Origin: Gammaproteobacteria bacterium
Lineage (GTDB): Bacteria; Pseudomonadota; Gammaproteobacteria; Eutrophobiales; Eutrophobiaceae
Reading direction: 5' to 3'
Assembly (NCBI GenBank): GCA_016179185.1
Contig: JACORW010000078.1
Coordinates: 1 to 45,719, forward strand
Length of the DNA: 45,719 bases
In this document: positions 40,645 to 45,719 of the stretch, piece after piece
Position numbering within the stretch: position 1 is the stretch's first letter
Layout: the number at the start of each line of letters is the position of its first letter
Notes under the pieces: model-generated
What the model saw: only the letters and a program-made list of their open reading frames with translations
Told to the model about the DNA's origin: nothing
Database searches by the model: none
Translations under genes and position numbers: made by a program

Positions 40645-41808
40645 ATGCCGGATTCCCCCGCGCAGTCCCCCTCCAGCGACGCGGCACGCCGCCTCCCGCG
40701 GCCGTGGGATAATCCGGCGCAGGTGCCGTTCATTCAAATCAAAGGGCTGTCGAAGCGCTTTGACGACGTGACCGCCGTCAACGATGTTTCGCTGGATATC
40801 TTCCGGGGCGAACTGTTCGCGATCCTCGGTGGCTCGGGCAGCGGCAAGACCACGCTGCTGCGCATGCTGGCCGGGTTCGAGCAGCCCGCCGCCGGCAGCA
40901 TCGTCATAGACGGCGTGGACATGACTCCGGTCCCGCCCTACGAACGGCCCGTGAACATGATGTTCCAGTCCTATGCGCTGTTTCCGCACATGACGGTGGA
41001 GCAGAACGTGGCCTACGGGCTGCGCAAGGAAGGACTGCCGCGCGCGGACATTGCGCGGCGCGTGGCGGAGATGCTGGCACTGGTCAAGCTGGGATCCCTG
41101 GGCGGACGCAAGCCGGATCAGTTGTCCGGCGGCGAGCAGCAACGCGTCGCGCTGGCGCGCGCGCTGGTCAAGCGGCCCAAGGTGCTGCTGCTGGACGAGC
41201 CCCTGGCGGCGCTGGACCGGAAACTGCGCGAACATACGCAGTTCGAGCTGATGAACATCCAGGACCAGCTCGGGATCACCTTTCTCGTGGTCACACACGA
41301 CCAGGAAGAGGCGATGACGCTCGCGACCCGCATCGCCGTCATGAACGCCGGCCGGTTCGTGCAGGTGGGGACACCGGCGGAAATCTACGAGTTTCCATGC
41401 AACCGCTTTGTCGCCGATTTCTTCGGCACCGTGAATCTGTTTTCCGGCCGGGTTGCCGGGAACTCGGGCGACACGCTCAGTTTTCGCGCCGACAATCTGC
41501 CGGGCGTCATTTGCGCGCCGGCAACCACCTGCCAGACCGGGGATGAGGCATGGATCGCCGTACGACCGGAGAAGATATCGTTGTCCAAGGCGCCGCCGGC
41601 CGGATCAGACGAGAATGTTTTCAGGGGCATGGTGTGGGACCTGGCCTATTACGGCAACCTGTCGCTGTATCAGATCAATCTGGACGGCGGCCACATCATC
41701 GAGGTCAGCGTGCAGAACCGCGTGCGCTCGGCGCAGCGGGTTGCAGAATGGTATGACGAGGTCTACGTCTACTGGGGCAAGCAGAACAGCGTGGTGTTGC
41801 GGGAATGA
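40645..41808 (+). CDS. potG: Polyamine ABC transporter ATP-binding protein
   Basis: A 387-residue ATPase of the PotA/PotG family powering polyamine import. Walker A is LGGSGSGKTTLLRM and the signature reads LSGGEQQRVALARAL, with E in place of the usual Q. Walker B is LLLDEPLAALD, followed by VVTHDQEEAMTLA. Segments PPYERPVNMMFQSYALFPHM and EQNVAYGLRK match PotG strongly. The C-terminal TOBE region (about 290-385) has IAVRPEKISLSKAPPAG. The ATG at 40645 is downstream of the palindromic element; longer frames run through that element and are not real. It overlaps potH by 4 bases. Confidence 0.93.
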   Translation: MPDSPAQSPSSDAARRLPRPWDNPAQVPFIQIKGLSKRFDDVTAVNDVSLDIFRGELFAILGGSGSGKTTLLRMLAGFEQPAAGSIVIDGVDMTPVPPYERPVNMMFQSYALFPHMTVEQNVAYGLRKEGLPRADIARRVAEMLALVKLGSLGGRKPDQLSGGEQQRVALARALVKRPKVLLLDEPLAALDRKLREHTQFELMNIQDQLGITFLVVTHDQEEAMTLATRIAVMNAGRFVQVGTPAEIYEFPCNRFVADFFGTVNLFSGRVAGNSGDTLSFRADNLPGVICAPATTCQTGDEAWIAVRPEKISLSKAPPAGSDENVFRGMVWDLAYYGNLSLYQINLDGGHIIEVSVQNRVRSAQRVAEWYDEVYVYWGKQNSVVLRE

Positions 41809-42749
41809 CCCGGACGGCGTCGGCAACAGGCGGGTTGATGCAGAACCGGGATATGCCTCTGCCTGTCAGCGGCCGCTGGTGGCGCGCCGGCGCCATCGCC
41901 ATCCCCTATGCGTGGCTGCTGCTGTTCTTCCTTGCCCCGTTCCTGTTGGTATTCAAGATCAGTGTCGCCGATCCCGTCGTCGGCCAGCCGCCGTTCACCG
42001 CCCTGTTCCCCGGCGGCGGATCCGGTCTGGTGCATATTTCCTGGGACAACTATCGCTTTTTGTTCGAGGACAATCTCTACCCGGTGAGTTATCTCAAATC
42101 CGTGCAGATTGCGTTCGTCTCGACGCTGCTGTGCCTGTTGCTCGGATACCCGCTCGCCTATGCCATTGCCCGCGCCCGGCACCCCTGGCGCAACGTCCTG
42201 CTGATGCTGGTCATCCTGCCGTTCTGGACATCGTTCCTGCTGCGCGTGTACGCGTGGATGGGCGTGCTCTCCGATCACGGCCTGGTCAACAACCTGCTGC
42301 TGTGGCTCGGCGTCATCGAGCGCCCGCTGAAGATCCTGTATACCGACCTCGCCGTCTACCTCGGCATCCTGTACAGCTATCTGCCTTTCATGGTGCTGCC
42401 GCTGTATGCGTCGCTGGAGCGCCTCGACCCGGACCTGCATGACGCGGCGGAGGACCTGGGCGCCGGCCCGCTCACGGTGTTCCGCGACATCACGCTGCCG
42501 ATGTCGTTGCCGGGAATCATCGCCGGCTCCCTGCTGGTGTTCATCCCGGCCATCGGCGAATTCGTGATCCCGTCGCTGATGGGCGGACTCGACTCGCTGA
42601 TGATCGGGCGCACGCTTTATGAGGAGTTCTTTTCCAATCGCGACTGGCCGATGTCCGCCGCCGTGGCGACCGTGCTGCTGTTGATCCTGGTGTTGCCGAT
42701 CATGGTGTTTCAGCGTTACCAGGTCCGGGAACGGGCCGGCGTGCAATGA
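41805..42749 (+). CDS. potH: Polyamine ABC transporter permease
   Basis: A 314-residue inner-membrane permease with six predicted helices, of the PotB/PotH type. The first helix is AIPYAWLLLFFLAPFLLVFK; a periplasmic loop with SWDNYRFLFEDNLYPVSYLK follows. The EAA-type loop that contacts the ATPase reads DPDLHDAAEDLGAGPLTVF, and the helix after it starts PGIIAGSLLVFIPAIGEFVI. Its ATG overlaps the potG stop (ATGA), and its stop overlaps potI the same way, so the three are translationally coupled. An internal ATG at 41838 is a possible alternative start. Confidence 0.92.
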   Translation: MTRTASATGGLMQNRDMPLPVSGRWWRAGAIAIPYAWLLLFFLAPFLLVFKISVADPVVGQPPFTALFPGGGSGLVHISWDNYRFLFEDNLYPVSYLKSVQIAFVSTLLCLLLGYPLAYAIARARHPWRNVLLMLVILPFWTSFLLRVYAWMGVLSDHGLVNNLLLWLGVIERPLKILYTDLAVYLGILYSYLPFMVLPLYASLERLDPDLHDAAEDLGAGPLTVFRDITLPMSLPGIIAGSLLVFIPAIGEFVIPSLMGGLDSLMIGRTLYEEFFSNRDWPMSAAVATVLLLILVLPIMVFQRYQVRERAGVQ

Positions 42750-43558
42750 ACCGGCGTTACCCACCGTTCCTGATCGGCGTGCTCGCGTTCGCGTACGCGT
42801 TCCTGTACGTGCCCATCGTCCTGGTCATCGTGTATTCGTTCAATGATTCGCGCCTGGTCTCCGTGTGGGGCGGATTCTCGCTGCGCTGGTACCGCGCGCT
42901 GCTGGAGAACGAGCAGGTGCTGCGGGCGGCATGGCTCAGCCTGCGCGTGGCCATAGTCAGCGCGACCGTGGCGACGGTGCTGGGCACGCTGGCCGGGATC
43001 GCGTTGACGCGCATGGGCCGGTACCCCGGCCGGTTCCTGTTCACCGGCATGCTGGCCGCGCCGCTGGTGATGCCCGAGATCATCACCGGTCTGTCGTTGC
43101 TGCTGTTGTTCGTGACTTTGCAGGATCTCATCGGCTGGCCGTCCGGGCGCGGCGCATTGACGATCACGTTGTCGCACATCACGTTCTGCATGGCTTTCGT
43201 CGCCGTCGTGGCGCAATCGCGTCTCGCGGCCATGGACGCGGCGCTGGAGGAAGCCGCCCTGGATCTCGGCGGGACGCCGTTCCGGGTCACGCTGGACATC
43301 ACGCTGCCCCTGATCATGCCGGCCATGGTTTCCGGCTGGCTGCTGTCCTTCACGCTGTCGCTGGATGATCTCGTCATCACCAGCTTCGTCTCCGGGCCCG
43401 GCGCCAGCACGCTTCCCATGCTGATCTATTCCAAGGTCAAGCTGGGACTGACGCCGGACATCAACGCCCTGGCGACGCTGATCATCGTGATGGTTTCCAT
43501 TTGCGTCGGCGTCGCCGGGTGGCTCATGTACCGGCGTCCGGTCCCGCAGCGGGTTTGA
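42746..43558 (+). CDS. potI: Polyamine ABC transporter permease
   Basis: A 270-residue PotC/PotI-type permease with six helices. The N-terminus has GVLAFAYAFLYVPIVLVIVY and SFNDSRLVSVWGGFSLRWYR, typical of PotI. The EAA loop reads DAALEEAALDLGGTPFRVTL and the C-terminal helix pair includes MVSGWLLSFTLSLDDLVITS. With PotH it forms the membrane channel driven by PotG. It starts by a 4-base overlap with potH and ends 5 bases before the TPR-sulfotransferase gene, which may belong to the same operon. Confidence 0.92.
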   Translation: MNRRYPPFLIGVLAFAYAFLYVPIVLVIVYSFNDSRLVSVWGGFSLRWYRALLENEQVLRAAWLSLRVAIVSATVATVLGTLAGIALTRMGRYPGRFLFTGMLAAPLVMPEIITGLSLLLLFVTLQDLIGWPSGRGALTITLSHITFCMAFVAVVAQSRLAAMDAALEEAALDLGGTPFRVTLDITLPLIMPAMVSGWLLSFTLSLDDLVITSFVSGPGASTLPMLIYSKVKLGLTPDINALATLIIVMVSICVGVAGWLMYRRPVPQRV

Positions 43559-43563
43559 CCGCC

Positions 43564-45540
43564 ATGCCCGCGGCAACCGCAACGAAAGCACCGTTCGACG
43601 AAGTCATCGCGCTGGTGGGCGCCGGCGACACCGAACGCGCCGAGGCGCTGTGCAGCGAGGCGGTGCAGCGCGACGGGCGCGACGTCAACATGCTGGCGCT
43701 GCATGGCGCCGTGCTGTTGAAGATGCGGCGCATGACCGACGCCGAACAGGCCCTGCGCCGGGCGATCGCGCTGGCCCCTTCCTTCGCCAAACCGCGAGAG
43801 GATCTTGGGCAACTGTTGCTCCGCACCGGCCGCACGCAGGAGGCGGCCACGGAACTCCGGCACGCGGTACGACTGGAGCCGGCGCTGGATCAGGCCTGGT
43901 TCAACCTCGGCAAGGCGCTGGCCGCGCTGGGTCACGGCCGGGAAGCGGATGCGGCCTTCGAGCGATCCTTCGAACTCGTTCCGGAGCGCAAGGCGCTGGC
44001 TTACGCCTCCAAGGCGCATCACGAGGGGAAACTGGATGAAGCGGAACGCGCCTACCGCGACGTCCTGCGCCGCAACCCCGGCAACGTGGATGCCCTGCGC
44101 CTGCTGGCGGGCATCGCGCTGCAGGCGCGGCGGCAGGATGAGGCGGAGCGTCTGCTGCGCAAGGCGCTGGCGCTGGCGCCGGATTTTGTCGCCGCGCACG
44201 TGGACCTTGCACAACTGCTGAAGGAACAGGACCGCATCGAGGAGGCCATCGAATCGCTGCGCGCCGCCCTGGGCATCGAACCGGACAATGCCCGCACGCA
44301 CTTTCTGCTGGGCGGAACCCTGGCCCCTGCCGCACTGACCCATGAGGCCATCGAGTCCTACCGGCGCGCGCTGGCGCTGAATCCGAATCACGCCGGGGCC
44401 TGGCTCGGGCTCGGACATACACTGAAAACCGTGGGCAACGTGGACGAAGCGATCCATGCCTACCATGAAAGCGCCCGCTTGCGGCCGAATAACGGCGAGA
44501 TCTACTGGAGCCTCGCGAATCTCAAGACCTACCGCTTCAGCGACGCGGAGGTCGCCGCCATGGAGGAAAAAATCGCCGCCGGGAAGCTGTCGATGCTGTC
44601 CGAGGTAAACATGCTGTTTGCGCTGGGCAAAGCCTGCGAGGATCGCGCCGACTACGAGCGGGCCTGGGACCGTTACGCGCGCGGCAACGCAAGGCGCCGG
44701 GAGGATGAATGGTACGACCCGGTCCAGACCCAGGTCCTGCACGACAGCATCGTGGACACGTTCGACAGGGCGCTGCTCGACAGTCACGCCGGCGGCGGCG
44801 ATCCCGATCCGGCCCCGATCTTCATCGTCGGACTGCCGCGTTCCGGCTCCACGCTGCTGGAGCAGATCCTCGCCAGCCACAGCCAGGTGGAAGGCACGGC
44901 CGAGCTGCCCTACATCGGGCGCGTCGTGAACTCGCTGCACCTCAACCGTGCCGACGGCGTGAATTATCCGGCCGCCGTGCGCGAGCTGGGAGACTCGAAC
45001 CTGCGCGACCTCGGCCGGGAATACCTGCGGCTGTCATTGCTCCATCGCTGCCGCGGCGCGCCGCGTTTCATAGACAAGATGCCGAACAATTTCCCCCACA
45101 TCGGCTTCATTCACCTGATCCTTCCCAATGCCCGCATCGTGGACGCTCGGCGCCACCCGCTGGACGCCTGTGTGAGCTGTTTCCGGCAACTGTTCGCCCG
45201 CGGCCAGCCATTTACCTACGATCTCGTGGACATCGGCGAGTATTACCTCCAGTACCGGAAATTGATGGACCACTGGCACAACGTACTGCCCGGCAAGGTG
45301 CTCACCGTGCAATACGAGGAACTGGTCGGGGATTTCGAGAACCAGGTGCGGCGGCTGCTGGACTACTGCGGCCTGCCGTTCGAGGACAACTGCCTGCGCT
45401 TTCACGAGACCGAGCGCCCGGTGCGCACGCCCAGTTCGGAGCAGGTGCGCCGCCCCGTCAACACCGAAGCCATCGGCCGCTGGCGGCACTACGAAAAACA
45501 TCTGGATGCGCTGAAAGAGGTACTGCAACCGCTCTTATAG
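43564..45540 (+). CDS. TPR-repeat sulfotransferase
   Basis: A 658-residue cytosolic protein with about nine TPR units (residues 10-340), such as AEQALRRAIALAPSFAKPRE and AIESYRRALALNPNHAGAWL, joined to a C-terminal sulfotransferase domain (about 415-640). The PAPS 5'-phosphosulfate loop reads FIVGLPRSGSTLLEQILASH (about 420-439). The 3'-phosphate motif is around RHPLDACVSCFRQ (about 530). Domains of this kind transfer sulfate from PAPS to small molecules, glycans or tyrosine; the target here is unknown. It starts 5 bases after potI. The ATG at 43564 avoids overlap with potI. A hairpin array begins at its stop codon. Confidence 0.85.
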   Translation: MPAATATKAPFDEVIALVGAGDTERAEALCSEAVQRDGRDVNMLALHGAVLLKMRRMTDAEQALRRAIALAPSFAKPREDLGQLLLRTGRTQEAATELRHAVRLEPALDQAWFNLGKALAALGHGREADAAFERSFELVPERKALAYASKAHHEGKLDEAERAYRDVLRRNPGNVDALRLLAGIALQARRQDEAERLLRKALALAPDFVAAHVDLAQLLKEQDRIEEAIESLRAALGIEPDNARTHFLLGGTLAPAALTHEAIESYRRALALNPNHAGAWLGLGHTLKTVGNVDEAIHAYHESARLRPNNGEIYWSLANLKTYRFSDAEVAAMEEKIAAGKLSMLSEVNMLFALGKACEDRADYERAWDRYARGNARRREDEWYDPVQTQVLHDSIVDTFDRALLDSHAGGGDPDPAPIFIVGLPRSGSTLLEQILASHSQVEGTAELPYIGRVVNSLHLNRADGVNYPAAVRELGDSNLRDLGREYLRLSLLHRCRGAPRFIDKMPNNFPHIGFIHLILPNARIVDARRHPLDACVSCFRQLFARGQPFTYDLVDIGEYYLQYRKLMDHWHNVLPGKVLTVQYEELVGDFENQVRRLLDYCGLPFEDNCLRFHETERPVRTPSSEQVRRPVNTEAIGRWRHYEKHLDALKEVLQPLL

Positions 45541-45693
45541 GGAAGCTCTGATTAACATCAGAGCTTCCCGCAGTGCAAGGATGCACTGCCATTTTCAATG
45601 ACTGCAAGTCATTGAAAATGTGAGGCAAGCGAAAACCACGCTTTTCGCTTGCCGTCCTCTGACAACACCGTGATGGGGTTGTTCAGAGATTCC
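45540..45693. repeat. Five-hairpin structured element with imperfect terminal inverted repeats
   Basis: Immediately after the sulfotransferase stop are five stem-loops: 13-bp stem (45540-45569, loop TTAA), 8-bp stem (45570-45589), 14-bp stem (45590-45620), 12-bp stem (45624-45653) and a bulged 10-bp stem (45657-45688). The outer ends, GGAAGCTCTGATTAAC (from 45541) and, on the other strand, GGAATCTCTGAACAAC (ending 45693), are inverted repeats. This looks like a MITE-like, non-coding mobile element. A 28-bp identical piece is at 17610-17637. No target duplication can be shown. Confidence 0.75.
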
Positions 45694-45719
45694 TTAACTT
45701 TCCACTTTTGACTGGTGGC
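45694..45719. other. Window right edge
   Basis: The last bases contain no gene. The terminal GACTGGTGGC resembles the start of the CTGGTGGCTGG repeat seen after spoT (4869-4887), but too little is visible to call a repeat. Confidence 0.25.

Noticed and set aside
40514..40771. Short plus-strand frames across the copy-3 element and an extended start for potG
   Set aside because: They begin inside the palindromic element. The PotG family start fits the ATG at 40645.
45540..45569. First hairpin after the sulfotransferase gene as a simple Rho-independent terminator
   Set aside because: The stem is strong, but no T-run follows and four more hairpins come directly after. A structured repeat explains it better, though it may still affect transcript ends.

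Overview
The window is GC-rich, densely coded chromosomal DNA of a gammaproteobacterium. The gene order yicC-gmk-rpoZ-spoT-ridA-recG at the left edge is a variant of the enterobacterial gmk-rpoZ-spoT-trmH-recG block. CysB, SpoT, RecG, TesB, PotF and PotG all read as gammaproteobacterial family members. An assimilatory APS-type (FeS) reductase next to CysB, plus a SoxH-like metallohydrolase, would suit a sulfur-associated lineage such as Acidiferrobacterales or Ectothiorhodospiraceae. That placement is inference. I see no rRNA, tRNA, CRISPR array, phage gene or transposase gene.

Layout. 1-9411 (+): RNA turnover and stringent-response block (yicC, gmk, rpoZ, spoT, ridA, recG), then ubiA and an M14 peptidase resembling murein-peptide amidase. 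9390-15484 (-): a tightly packed operon running from a membrane FHA protein through birA, coaX, a SPOR protein and a TPR protein to an L,D-transpeptidase. The last two proteins share a homologous C-terminal domain. 15540-18693: a mercaptopyruvate sulfurtransferase, a lipoprotein peptidase and a cytosolic FHA protein. 18850-22022: sulfate assimilation (APS reductase, a small CxxC redox protein, divergent cysB and a TauE/SafE permease). 22106-27799: a YdcH/DUF465 protein, a SoxH-like metallo-beta-lactamase, D-amino-acid dehydrogenase, thioesterase II and ETF-quinone oxidoreductase. 27869-31778 (-): a TonB-ExbB-ExbD-ExbD-TPR energy-transduction operon.

32117-45540 looks like a polyamine or amino-compound uptake and catabolism locus. 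The leftward arm holds a class III aminotransferase, an NDP-forming acyl-CoA synthetase, a PuuA-like glutamylpolyamine synthetase and a decayed 3' remnant of a PuuB-like oxidase. The rightward arm holds a TetR regulator, an acyl-CoA dehydrogenase, a complete PotFGHI-type putrescine importer and a TPR-sulfotransferase. A perfect 18-bp palindrome lies between the two arms and is the obvious candidate TetR operator.

The most unusual signal is non-coding. Three copies of a roughly 200-bp nested palindromic element (about 19935-20132, 25870-26079 and 40409-40620) each begin within one base after the stop codon of a plus-strand gene. A second structured element, five hairpins within about 150 bp, starts at the last stop codon of the window (45540-45693), and a 28-bp identical piece of it lies alone at 17610-17637. 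Further hairpin arrays fill the rpoZ-spoT gap.
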